A stretch of 12,224 nucleotides of DNA from Desulfotomaculum sp. (GCA_003445555.1 DMDI01000009.1:1-12224); one strand, 5' to 3'. Numbered from the stretch's first letter, positions 1 through 5,893 are shown. Notes: generated from the letters alone by a model not told the origin. A program made the numbers and translations.

Positions 1-1
1 G

Positions 2-391
2 GTCAATTCTATTTTACGATCTAGGGACGCCTATCAAGATGAGAAAGAGGGAATAGCCGCGGCATTTGCCGATGAACTTGAGCGCAAGTATCCTGGCTTT
101 AAATCTGCCATTGAAATGACCGATGTTGCTACCCCGATGACCTATGTCCGCTATACCGGAAACCGGAAGGGCACGTTTATGACTTGGGTCATCTCGCCGG
201 ACAAGGCAAAACGGTTCCGGACGATCCCAAAGACAGTCCCGGGACTGGATAACTTCTGGCTCTCCGGTATGTGGGTGCAACCGCCTGGGGGAGTACCAAC
301 CGGAGCAATGACTTCACGGCAGATAATCCAGATGATATGCCGGAAAGATAAGAAACGCTTTCGGACGTCAATCCCACCAACCGCCCCTCTT
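2..391 (+). pseudogene. 3' end of phytoene desaturase-like FAD oxidoreductase, truncated at a breakpoint
   Basis: The open frame enters from the left edge and reads through residues such as RYTGNRKGTFMTW, then VPGLDNFWLSGMWVQPPGGV and GAMTSRQIIQMICRKDKKRF. This is the characteristic C-terminal FAD-binding end of the CrtI/carotenoid isomerase-like NAD(P)/FAD oxidoreductases (the GMWVQPGGG-type stretch contacts the flavin). These enzymes oxidise or isomerise polyene or related substrates; the substrate here cannot be told. Homology stops near KKRFRTS (~position 370). The frame then stays open to 553 only because it runs antisense into truncated hsdM, so the native stop was probably lost in the same rearrangement that cut hsdM. 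The 5' part lies outside the window. Family assignment is fairly sure; the exact original end is not visible. Confidence 0.75.
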
Positions 392-1282
392 CTATTGCTT
401 GTTGGAGGTGGTAGCCCAGAAATCCTGCCGTTCGTAAATCAGCGGTTCATGAGCGGCTTTTCCCCCGTTATTCACGATGGCGATACTGCTTTTTTTGCCA
501 AAAGGCGGATTGGTCATCACCAGGTCAAAACGCTCGCCCGGGTCGGAAATTAAAGCATCCCCCGCCTCAATGGGGCTCTCATTTCCCCCAATCCCGTGCA
601 GGTAAAGATTCATGACGCAAAGTCTGACCACATTATCGACAATATCTTTCCCTTTAAAAGTATTAAATTTGAGGAATTTTTTCTGCTCGACATCCAGCGG
701 ATAGTTTTTGGCTATATAATCATGGGCGGCTAAAAGAAAACCCCCGGTGCCGCAGGCCGGGTCGTAAATGGTCATTCCCGGCTGGGGCTGGATAACCTCT
801 ACCATGGCTTTAATTAAGGGTCGGGGCGTAAAATACTGCCCGGCCCCGCTTTTTACATCCTCGGCATTTTTCTGTAAAAGTCCCTCGTAGATTTCCCCTT
901 TAACGTCAATGTCCATGCCCATCCAGGTTTCCGCGTTAATAAGTTCAATCAGACGTTTGAGCTTGGCCGGGTCTTGAATTTTATTTTGTGATTTCCTGAA
1001 AATAACCCCTAACATACCCGGCTCGACGCCTAGGGCTTCCCTGGTGCGGCGGGGATGGGTTTCCAGTTTGTCGCCGTCTTGGGAAACCAGGCTTGGCCAG
1101 GCAAAGTCTTTGGGTGTGGTAGACGGCTTATTAAAGGGCGGTTTTGTCTGCTCATCGGCCATTTTTAAAAATAAAAGATAGGTCAGTTGTTCAACGTAAT
1201 CGCCGTAGCTTACCCCGTCATCCCGCAGAACATGGCAGTAATTCCAGAGACGCTGCACAATGGCGGCCGATTCATTGGGCAT
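392..1282 (-). pseudogene. hsdM: Type I restriction-modification methyltransferase subunit HsdM, C-terminally truncated
   Basis: HsdM supplies the S-adenosylmethionine-dependent N6-adenine methylation activity of a type I R-M complex. The 296 residues hold the N-terminal HsdM helical domain (about 1-130), QYFTPR (149-154), SAM motif I DPACGTGGF (174-182) and catalytic motif IV NPPF (258-261). Full HsdM proteins are about 480-520 residues. Here the frame stops directly after QDFWATTSNKQ, where the family normally continues with roughly another 190 residues, so the C-terminal part is missing and the protein is unlikely to assemble or methylate. The break abuts the 3' end of the oxidoreductase on the opposite strand. 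The ATG overlaps the end of the MNT gene by 11 nt (translational coupling), placing it last in the hsdR-hsdS-HEPN-MNT-hsdM order. Confidence 0.9.
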
Positions 1283-1604
1283 AGATTACTTCTCCCTCTG
1301 TAGCGTATTCAGCAATAAGTGAAGTCCCCCGGTCAAATTCTTCAGGGGTCAAGGTAATAATATCAAGAGGGAGCATAAACTTCTTGATGGTCATGATCTC
1401 AGGCTCTTTTGTAAGTTCTGCCCGCTCAAAAATGTCTTTACCTTCAAAATCTCTTGAAATGACAGCAATGTCTATATCACTTTCTTCTGTTGCCTTTTCT
1501 TTTGAATATGAACCAAAAAGGATAATCTTTGTTATGCTTAACCCTTTTTCTCTTAAGCAATGTTCTAAAAAGTTAATTGCTTCTATTGCTGTGTTTTTAA
1601 CCAT
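1272..1604 (-). CDS. MNT-domain minimal nucleotidyltransferase (antitoxin of a HEPN-MNT pair)
   Basis: A 110-residue protein with the minimal nucleotidyltransferase signature: GSYS at 31-34 followed by SDIDIAV, giving the metal-binding Asp43 and Asp45. MNT proteins pair with HEPN RNase toxins and neutralise them, in studied cases by adding AMP to the HEPN partner. The ATG at 1604 follows AGGGAGG with good spacing, and the gene overlaps the 3' end of the upstream HEPN remnant by about 22 nt, the normal layout of such pairs. It also overlaps hsdM by 11 nt. It appears to be the only complete gene in the decayed R-M operon. Whether it is still active without its toxin is unknown. Confidence 0.85.
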   Translation of the reverse strand: MVKNTAIEAINFLEHCLREKGLSITKIILFGSYSKEKATEESDIDIAVISRDFEGKDIFERAELTKEPEIMTIKKFMLPLDIITLTPEEFDRGTSLIAEYATEGEVIYAQ

Positions 1605-1758
1605 TGGAGAACCTCCCTGCTTTTTTCAACTATCATTTTAGTTTTTTCTTTATGGTATTCTTTTTGCATTCTTTGTAAATCATCAGGATAGCGAGTCGGA
1701 ATGCTTACTCTATATCGTAATCAGCTTGTTTAAACCATTCTTGCAAGTTTTTCCCCAT
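1583..1758 (-). pseudogene. HEPN-domain toxin remnant with large internal deletion
   Basis: The first segment starts at ATG 1758 behind an AAAGAGGT ribosome site and reads MGKNLQEWFKQADYDIE, the classic first helix of HEPN proteins, before a stop at 1705. The last segment, in another frame from about 1708 to the TAG at 1583, reads VSIPTRYPDDLQRMQKEY and ends in VLQWLKTQQ, the classic HEPN C terminus. About 80 residues between them, including most of the helical bundle and probably the R-x4-6-H RNase motif, are absent and the joint is frameshifted. The start lies inside the end of the hsdS remnant and the end overlaps the MNT start. A HEPN toxin inactivated by deletion is the simplest reading. 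Confidence 0.8.
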
Positions 1759-1957
1759 TAAGCATTACCTCTTTCAAGTTTGTTCTTTTCTCCTTTTTAA
1801 TCCGCTCTAACAATTTTTCGGCCGGCTCGTCGTCAGGGTCCTGGGGAACCAGTTTTCCTTCAAAGGCTCTTTTTAAAATACTCATGCGCAACCTTTCCGC
1901 CTGCTTGAGACTTGAGCCCACAATTTTTTCAACCTCGTCAGCAATAGAAAAACGGCG
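1730..1957 (-). pseudogene. hsdS: HsdS specificity subunit, C-terminal remnant only
   Basis: This segment reads RRFSIADEVEKIVGSSLKQA then ERLRMSILKRAFEGKLVPQD, the conserved C-terminal coiled coil and tail of type I specificity subunits (the ILKRAF-GKLVPQDP ending is diagnostic). HsdS normally has about 400 residues with two target-recognition domains; both are missing here, so DNA specificity is gone. The frame begins at a joint with the 3' part of hsdR near 1950-1957. The HEPN start codon lies inside the last codons. Confidence 0.85.
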
Positions 1958-3252
1958 CCAGTTCAAAATCTTCCGTGGCCATGTCCAGGCTGGTGGCGAT
2001 GTGGTCTTTGATCATGGTTAGCCATTCCACCTGTTCTGGGGTAAACCGGCGGCCCGCCCTTTCTTGCTCCACCAGCCACCGGTTAAATCTTTCGTTTACG
2101 GTTTCGGCAAACGGCTCAAGGATACTGCTTTCCCCTACGGCAAAGCGAATCAGGGAAATAATATCGGTGAGCATTTTTTGGGGGCCGGCTCCTCTTACCT
2201 TTGACTTTTCTAATTTTTCATAAGCCTGCCAGAGAAGCTCCGGGGTAAGGTGATAGGGCGGTTTTTTAATGGCTTCGGCGAGTTGCCTGATTTTTGCGTA
2301 GGTTAAGAATTGCGAAAACTGGCAATCAAGTCTTCCGGCTTTTCACCTGTGGTTTTGTAGGTTATTTTTTTGCAGAATTCGTTTCCCCGGCCGAATTCTT
2401 CCCGGATAATATGGACAATATCTTCGGCGTGGGAATCATCTTTAGCAAAAATAAGGGTTTTGGGAACCTCTTTGCGGCCTGGAAATATTTCTGTAAAAAG
2501 TTTTTCTTTAAAAGTCTTAATAACGGTCCTGATCTGGTCAGGAGCAACAATATTCCGGTCTAATTGTTGGGGGGAGTAAGCCAGTTCTTCATCCAACTGT
2601 TCCCACCTGGTTTTTCTGGTTAGCTTGTCCCGCTTATCAATATAAAAGATGGCTTCAACTTTACCGCCCTTGGTGGTTATTTCGGTCTGGAGGCGGTAAA
2701 CCTCATAGCCCACATTTACTCCGTCCGCCACGGCTCTTTCGTGGCTGTATTCCATAACCAGGTTCTGGTTAAAAAAACCGAGGGTTTGCTTCGAGGGGGT
2801 GGCGGTCAGGCCGATGATAAAGGCGTCAAAATACTCCAGCACCTGTCGCCAAAGGTGATAAATAGAGCGGTGACACTCGTCGGTAATAATAAAATCAAAG
2901 GTTTCGACAGGAATTTGCGGGTTGTAGGAAACCTCCATTTGCCTTTCCTCTTGTAAGGGCGTTAAATTTAATATCCCTTCGTATAAATATTGTTCCTCCC
3001 TCTCCGCTTCAAATCCGATTGCTCGGCCACTCCGCTTAAGGTTGTACCCTCGGGTTTTGCCTCGATAATCCCGGCCGCTTTTCGATTGATAAAAAGCAGA
3101 TAATCAGCCAGGCCGGATTTTAAAGGAAATTCTCGTACCGCCACTCCAGGAGCGGCCCCCAAATTTAACTGCCGCAAGTCCTGTACCTGCCAACCGGCCG
3201 CGATTAATAGCTGGTCTATTTTTTGCCGGGCTTTTTCTTCGGGTCCCATCAT
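1950..3252 (-). pseudogene. hsdR: Type I restriction endonuclease subunit HsdR, broken into three pieces by deletions
   Basis: HsdR is the DNA-translocating helicase/endonuclease of type I R-M systems. Piece 1 (3252 to ~3015) is the N-terminal nuclease domain with REFPLKSGLADYLLF and IEAKPEGT, matching the D...E-x-K nuclease core. Piece 2 (~3015 to 2303, another frame) begins around EAEREEQYLYEGILNL, carries helicase motif II (DECHRS) and motif III (GLTATPSK), and ends after EKPEDLIASFRN. Piece 3 (~2312 to ~1950) reads FLTYAKIRQLAEAI, GAGPQKMLTDIISL, FTPEQVEWL and ends at DFELAPF. Missing are the Walker A region between pieces 1 and 2, the later helicase motifs including motif VI between 2 and 3, and the extreme C terminus. 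An intact protein would have about 900-1000 residues. The start is ATG 3252 or 3249 (TTG 3255 is also in frame), with a poor ribosome site. Clearly non-functional if the sequence is right. Confidence 0.88.
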
Positions 3253-3309
3253 CAATTATTCTTTTCTGTTTTTTTGCTTTTCTTGAAAGCTTAGCTTTTT
3301 TTATAAAGT

Positions 3310-3338
3310 ATTATAGCTTAGAGAATTAATCTTGGCAA
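3310..3338 (-). promoter_or_regulatory. Sigma-A promoter of the hsd operon
   Basis: On the minus strand TTGCCA (3338-3333), a 17-nt spacer, then TATAAT (3315-3310): 5/6 and 6/6 matches. Transcription would start near 3303, giving a leader of about 50 nt before hsdR. The promoter is intact although the genes are not. It lies back-to-back with the abiEii promoter, the two -35 boxes being about 25 bp apart. Confidence 0.7.
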
Positions 3339-3363
3339 ATCATTTAAAGATAAAATAAACTTC

Positions 3364-3392
3364 TTGTAAAAACTTAACAATTGCTATATAAT
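3364..3392 (+). promoter_or_regulatory. Sigma-A promoter of the AbiEii-type gene, possibly leaderless
   Basis: TTGTAA (3364-3369), 17-nt spacer, TATAAT (3387-3392). The predicted start point (about 3398-3400) coincides with the first plausible ATG at 3399, and no Shine-Dalgarno sequence precedes that ATG. The region is AT-rich, so a chance match is possible. Confidence 0.55.
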
Positions 3393-3398
3393 AAAAAC

Positions 3399-4112
3399 AT
3401 GCTCTCTATGTCAAATGTTAACCTTGATAAAATTTTAGACAAAAACAGCCAAGATATATGTTTGGCTCTAAACGGCAGCAGTTTAATGAAAACCTTTTAC
3501 CTTGCAGGGGGCACTGGTTTGGCTCTGCAGATAGGGCACCGCCGCTCTCTCGACTTAGATTTCTTTCAAAAAGAAGAAAAAGAAAGTATCCCTTTTCCAA
3601 AGATTGCTAACGAGATTAAGCAGCTATTTGGTGAAAAACTGGCAAAGCTCGAATTAAAGCAAATAGACCAGGCAACTTGGAATATTAAAGGTACAAAAGT
3701 TACTTTTCTGGCTTACCCCTTTTCGCTTGTTGAACCTCTTATTGCCGGGGATTTAATATCTCCAAAGTTAAGGGGAATCTTTTTGGCCAGCCCAAATGAA
3801 ATTGCGTTAATGAAAGCTTATGCAATAGGACGAAGGACAACTTTTAGGGATTATATAGACATTTACTACCTTCTTAAAGAAAAGATGATAACATTAGAAG
3901 ATATTATCTGTAAAGCTTCCGGTAAATTTATCGCAGGCGGAGAAACGGTTTTTTCTGCCCGGTTATTTTTAGAACAGCTTGTTTACACAAAGGATCTGGA
4001 AGATAAAGAAATAGCAATTAACCTAGTCACCAAAAAGCAAATAAGCCATGAGGAAATAGAAGAATTTTTAAAATTCCAGGTACGCCGGTTCTTAAACGAA
4101 AAATTAATTTAA
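3399..4112 (+). CDS. AbiEii/AbiGii-family nucleotidyltransferase toxin
   Basis: From ATG 3399 the protein has 237 residues; an in-frame TTG at 3381 lies inside the -10 region and is unlikely, while ATG 3408 is the other option. The signature YLAGGTGLALQIGHRRSLDL followed by DFF gives the GG(T/S) nucleotide-binding turn and the D-x-D metal site of the AbiEii (DUF1814) polymerase-beta-like nucleotidyltransferases. Further family marks are LISPKLRGIFLASPNEIALM and RDYIDIYYLL. Characterised members are toxins of type IV-like abortive-infection modules that transfer nucleotides to RNA targets such as tRNA. There is no AbiEi antitoxin upstream; the candidate partner is the small gene downstream at 4211. 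GC content is lower than in dnaG-rpoD, fitting an acquired defence gene. Family call is firm; target and activity are inferred. Confidence 0.85.
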   Translation: MLSMSNVNLDKILDKNSQDICLALNGSSLMKTFYLAGGTGLALQIGHRRSLDLDFFQKEEKESIPFPKIANEIKQLFGEKLAKLELKQIDQATWNIKGTKVTFLAYPFSLVEPLIAGDLISPKLRGIFLASPNEIALMKAYAIGRRTTFRDYIDIYYLLKEKMITLEDIICKASGKFIAGGETVFSARLFLEQLVYTKDLEDKEIAINLVTKKQISHEEIEEFLKFQVRRFLNEKLI

Positions 4113-4165
4113 TTTTATAAAGGTTATAAAAGTCTTTTTCCTGCTTTGTAAATTCTAGGTATGCT

Positions 4166-4193
4166 CTAATGGAATTATATCATTAGATTTTAT
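4166..4193 (+). terminator. Weak hairpin between the AbiEii gene and the next gene
   Basis: CTAATG (4166-4171) pairs with CATTAG (4181-4186) around a 9-nt loop, followed by ATTTTATT. The 6-bp AT-rich stem makes it at best a weak terminator or an operator-like site in front of the 4211 gene. Confidence 0.25.
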
Positions 4194-4210
4194 TAGGAAG
4201 TGTTTTTAAA

Positions 4211-4528
4211 ATGAAGCTACCTTTTTCATTTGCTCCTCTTTTTTATAACTATATTTTTGAAACTATCGATTCGGAAAAACATTACAAGTTTATTATCAAA
4301 ACTGTTCTTGCCCGTGGAGTGTGGGAACAAATATTGTGGTTGTTTGAAAATTATGGAGCTAAAAAAGTGCAAGAAATTTTTTTGGTAGATTACTACACCT
4401 TACAAGAACTTCCCGAGAGCACGCGCAAACTATGGGAACTGGTTTTTGTAGAGGATCCTCTGCAACAAGAATATGATCCTGTCGCAAAGTGGCGATGCCG
4501 TCGTCTGGTGGAACAGGACTTAAGGTAG
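4211..4528 (+). CDS. Small protein next to AbiEii gene (DUF6922-like), probable partner
   Basis: A 105-residue protein starting MKLPFSFAPLFYNYIFETID and containing HYKFIIKTVLARGVWEQILW and LFENYGAKKVQEIF. From memory this pattern (KLPF..., HxxFII..VL..G, WLF..Y....I) resembles small DUF6922-type proteins that are commonly encoded beside AbiEii nucleotidyltransferases; I cannot run a search to confirm. AGGAAG lies 10 nt before the ATG. It follows the AbiEii gene by 98 bp on the same strand, an order in which the partner comes second. No membrane segment or signal peptide is visible. A role as antitoxin or modulator is inferred from context only. Confidence 0.6.
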   Translation: MKLPFSFAPLFYNYIFETIDSEKHYKFIIKTVLARGVWEQILWLFENYGAKKVQEIFLVDYYTLQELPESTRKLWELVFVEDPLQQEYDPVAKWRCRRLVEQDLR

Positions 4529-4537
4529 TGAACAACA

Positions 4538-4630
4538 TTTCGGTCGTCAGTCATCGGACATCGGTCGTCAGGAGTTTTTTAGGTTTTATTTTTCTCCTGA
4601 CGTCTGACCTCTGACGTCTAAAGTCTTAAA
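4538..4630. repeat. ~95-bp hairpin repeat, copy 1 (abuts tRNA-Val 3' fragment)
   Basis: Nearly identical to 5559-5652: over the alignment I see one extra T and two substitutions. It holds an inverted repeat CGTCAGGAG ... CTCCTGACG around a 19-nt T-rich loop, with further degenerate GTCGTCAG/GACGTCTGAC units on both arms. No protein is encoded. It ends in AAGTCTTAAA directly before the CCA end of the tRNA-Val copy, exactly as copy 2 does before the next tRNA. Confidence 0.85.
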
Positions 4631-4678
4631 TGGTGGGCAGTGGCGGATTTGAACCGCCGACCCCATGCTTGTAAGGCA
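4631..4678 (-). pseudogene. 3' 48 nt of tRNA-Val, candidate attachment-site copy
   Basis: All 48 bases equal positions 5482-5529, the 3' part of intact tRNA-Val(TAC): CCA end, acceptor 3' strand, T arm, variable loop and anticodon loop. Identity begins at the CCA and ends just 5' of the anticodon loop, where unrelated sequence begins. A tRNA 3'-half duplicate bounding a foreign gene pair is the usual footprint of tyrosine-recombinase integration. No integrase gene is visible inside the 851 bp between the copies, so this may be a remnant. Confidence 0.75.
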
Positions 4679-4909
4679 CAAGGCACGTTAAGCCGTTAAG
4701 GAAACTGAAGGTAAAAAGTAATAATATCAAGGCTTTGAGGAAATGGAAATATAAGTAAAAAACCAATAAAGCAAGGTAACTTCCATTCCATTGCTGTAAG
4801 ATTACTGTTAAATTTTATGCCTACTAACCCATGTTCAGCAAGGGCTAGTGGGTATCATTACAGTAGAATACTTCCGGCCTTAACGCATTGCCGGGGGTAT
4901 TTCGGATAG
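4679..4909. other. Gene-free stretch between tRNA-Val fragment and hicA
   Basis: No recognisable gene. Short open frames on the minus strand (for example one beginning MEWKLPCF near 4800) match no integrase or excisionase motif known to me. One weak two-level inverted structure is visible: TACTGT (about 4803) with ACAGTA (about 4859), enclosing ACCCA/TGGGT. If 4631-5529 is an integrated segment, this is where attachment-arm sites or a decayed integrase would be expected. Confidence 0.4.
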
Positions 4910-5143
4910 TCACAATAATTTTTTAAGTTCATCCGGTGTAAGCCTGGCAGTCTTGAGAATTTCATTAAGTGTGCCTGCCGGGATATTTTTTCCGCTATGA
5001 ACGGCAACTGCAGCGTATCTTGTCGCATCGTCGGGGTAGCTTAAAAACCTATGACTGCCACTTTTTCTAACAACGACAAAACCAGCCCTTTTTAAGGCGG
5101 CAACCACTTCTTTGCCCGTTACGTGTGGGAGTCGGGGAGACAT
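4910..5143 (-). CDS. hicA: HicA-family mRNA interferase toxin
   Basis: A 77-residue HicA protein. It opens with the TGKEVVAALKRAGFVVVRKS helix-strand region, followed by GSHRFL, whose His31 is the catalytic histidine of the dsRBD-like fold, and ends in TLNEILKTARLTPDELKKLL. Length and motif are intact. HicA cleaves mRNA in a ribosome-independent way and is blocked by HicB. The ATG overlaps the hicB stop by one base (TGATG), so the two are translationally coupled, with antitoxin first. The pair lies between two tRNA-Val copies. Confidence 0.92.
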   Translation of the reverse strand: MSPRLPHVTGKEVVAALKRAGFVVVRKSGSHRFLSYPDDATRYAAVAVHSGKNIPAGTLNEILKTARLTPDELKKLL

Positions 5144-5373
5144 CAGGCGGGAACCACTACCTCAGCAATGCTCACATCAGCATCACTTTCAGGTATTGGC
5201 TGCCCGGTGGCAACAAGCCCTTCCAGCGTAACTTTAATAGCATCCTCAGCCATGAGAAGTGCTTCCTCTTTAGTATCACCAAAGGTAGAACAACCAGGAA
5301 TGGCGGGCACGGAGGCAACATAAACCTTATCCTCTTTATCCCACGTCAGAACAACCTTAAATCTGCGCTGCAC
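5143..5373 (-). CDS. hicB: HicB-family antitoxin
   Basis: A 76-residue partial-RNase-H-fold HicB: FKVVLTWDKEDKVYVASVPA, PGCSTFGDTKEEAL, then AIKVTLEGLVATGQPIPESD. HicB binds and inhibits HicA and usually represses its own promoter. This short form has no obvious C-terminal helix-turn-helix or ribbon-helix-helix after PIPESDADVSIAEVVVPA, so DNA binding, if any, would need another surface or factor. The start is GTG 5373 with AGAGGAGG about 8 nt upstream. Three TTGTCGTAA repeats lie 41-79 bp upstream of the start. Confidence 0.92.
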   Translation of the reverse strand: MQRRFKVVLTWDKEDKVYVASVPAIPGCSTFGDTKEEALLMAEDAIKVTLEGLVATGQPIPESDADVSIAEVVVPA

Positions 5374-5398
5374 CTGAAGGCCTCCTCTCTATCGGGCA

Positions 5399-5451
5399 CA
5401 TATATCATCCCCATTGTCGTAAGATTGTCGTAAATCTCTGTTTTGTCGTAA
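5399..5451 (-). promoter_or_regulatory. hicBA promoter region with three TTGTCGTAA direct repeats
   Basis: TTGTCGTAA occurs at 5414-5422, 5425-5433 and 5443-5451, start-to-start spacing 11 and 18 bp. On the minus strand an extended -10 (TGATATATG, 5407-5399) follows, with no good -35, so the repeats overlap the place where a -35 or activator/repressor would sit. They look like an operator array for hicBA; the binding protein is not identified. Confidence 0.5.
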
Positions 5452-5481
5452 GTGGCTGAACCCGCAAGCTTTTGCTATTCT

Positions 5482-5556
5482 TGGTGGGCAGTGGCGGATT
5501 TGAACCGCCGACCCCATGCTTGTAAGGCATGTGCTCTCCCGCTGAGCTAACCGCCC
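5482..5556 (-). tRNA. tRNA-Val (anticodon TAC)
   Basis: A full cloverleaf is readable on the minus strand: acceptor GGGCGGT/ACTGCCC with one G-T pair, D arm TTAGCTCAGCGGGAGAGC, anticodon loop CTTACAA (TAC), T arm GGCGG-TTCAAAT-CCGCC, and an encoded CCA. It is the last of three co-directional tRNAs. Its 3' 48 nt are duplicated at 4631-4678, so it may be the integration site of the hicBA segment. No clear terminator follows. Confidence 0.95.
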
Positions 5557-5558
5557 TT

Positions 5559-5652
5559 TTTCGGTCGTCAGTCATCGGACATCGGTCGTCAGGAGTTTTT
5601 TTAGGTTTTATTTTTCTCCTGACGTCTGATCTCTGACGTCTGAAGTCTTAAA
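5559..5652. repeat. ~95-bp hairpin repeat, copy 2 (between tRNA-Val and tRNA-CAT)
   Basis: Same sequence as 4538-4630 apart from one inserted T and two substitutions; carries the CGTCAGGAG/CTCCTGACG hairpin. It fills the whole spacer between tRNA-Val and tRNA-CAT. In both copies it touches the CCA end of a tRNA through AGTCTTAAA. Confidence 0.85.
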
Positions 5653-5727
5653 TGGTGGGCCCACCAGGATTCGAACCTGGAACCAACGGATTATGAGTCC
5701 GCTGCTCTACCGTTGAGCTATGGGCCC
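5653..5727 (-). tRNA. tRNA with CAT anticodon (elongator Met or Ile2)
   Basis: Acceptor GGGCCCA/TGGGCCC, D arm TAGCTCAACGGTAGAGC, anticodon loop CTCATAA, T arm CCAGG-TTCGAAT-CCTGG, encoded CCA; 75 nt. The CAT anticodon fits elongator Met or the lysidine-modified tRNA-Ile2; an initiator is unlikely, as the 5' end pairs fully and the GGG/CCC anticodon stem pairs are missing. Identity elements are not enough to choose by eye. Confidence 0.93.
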
Positions 5728-5733
5728 AAAGAT

Positions 5734-5808
5734 TGGCTCCCCGAGTAGGATTCGAACCTACAACCTACCGGTTAACAGCCGGTTGCTCTACCGTTGAGCT
5801 ATCGAGGA
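5734..5808 (-). tRNA. tRNA-Asn (anticodon GTT)
   Basis: Acceptor TCCTCGA/TCGGGGA, D arm TAGCTCAACGGTAGAGC, anticodon loop CTGTTAA (GTT), T arm GTAGG-TTCGAAT-CCTAC, discriminator G and encoded CCA; 75 nt. First tRNA of the cluster, 6 nt before tRNA-CAT. Confidence 0.95.
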
Positions 5809-5873
5809 AAAAGGTGGCTGACAATTGGAACCGCTTATTTCTAACTTTTAATAGCCAACAACTGTATTATTAT

Positions 5874-5885
5874 CCGTTTAAACGG
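5874..5885. repeat. 12-bp perfect palindrome at the tRNA operon start point
   Basis: CCGTTTAAACGG reads the same on both strands and begins about 8 nt after the -10 box, so it covers the first transcribed bases. It could be a regulator site or a 5' hairpin of the tRNA precursor. Confidence 0.6.
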
Positions 5886-5893
5886 TTACCTAA

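Noticed and set aside
380..553. C-terminal extension of the oxidoreductase frame
   Set aside because: It is antisense to conserved hsdM codons and has no family-like sequence; it is open by chance after the breakpoint.
3381..3398. TTG 3381 as start of the AbiEii-type gene
   Set aside because: It lies within the promoter -10 region with no ribosome site; ATG 3399 or 3408 fits the family length better.
4679..4909. Integrase gene next to the tRNA-Val repeat
   Set aside because: No frame shows the R-H-R-Y tyrosine recombinase motifs or serine recombinase motifs; all frames are short.
5125..5433. Plus-strand open frame across hicB
   Set aside because: It is the antisense shadow of hicB, which has clear family motifs, ribosome site and coupling to hicA.
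5414..5451. CRISPR-like array
   Set aside because: Repeats are only 9 bp, spacers 2 and 9 bp, and there are no cas genes; an operator array is more likely.
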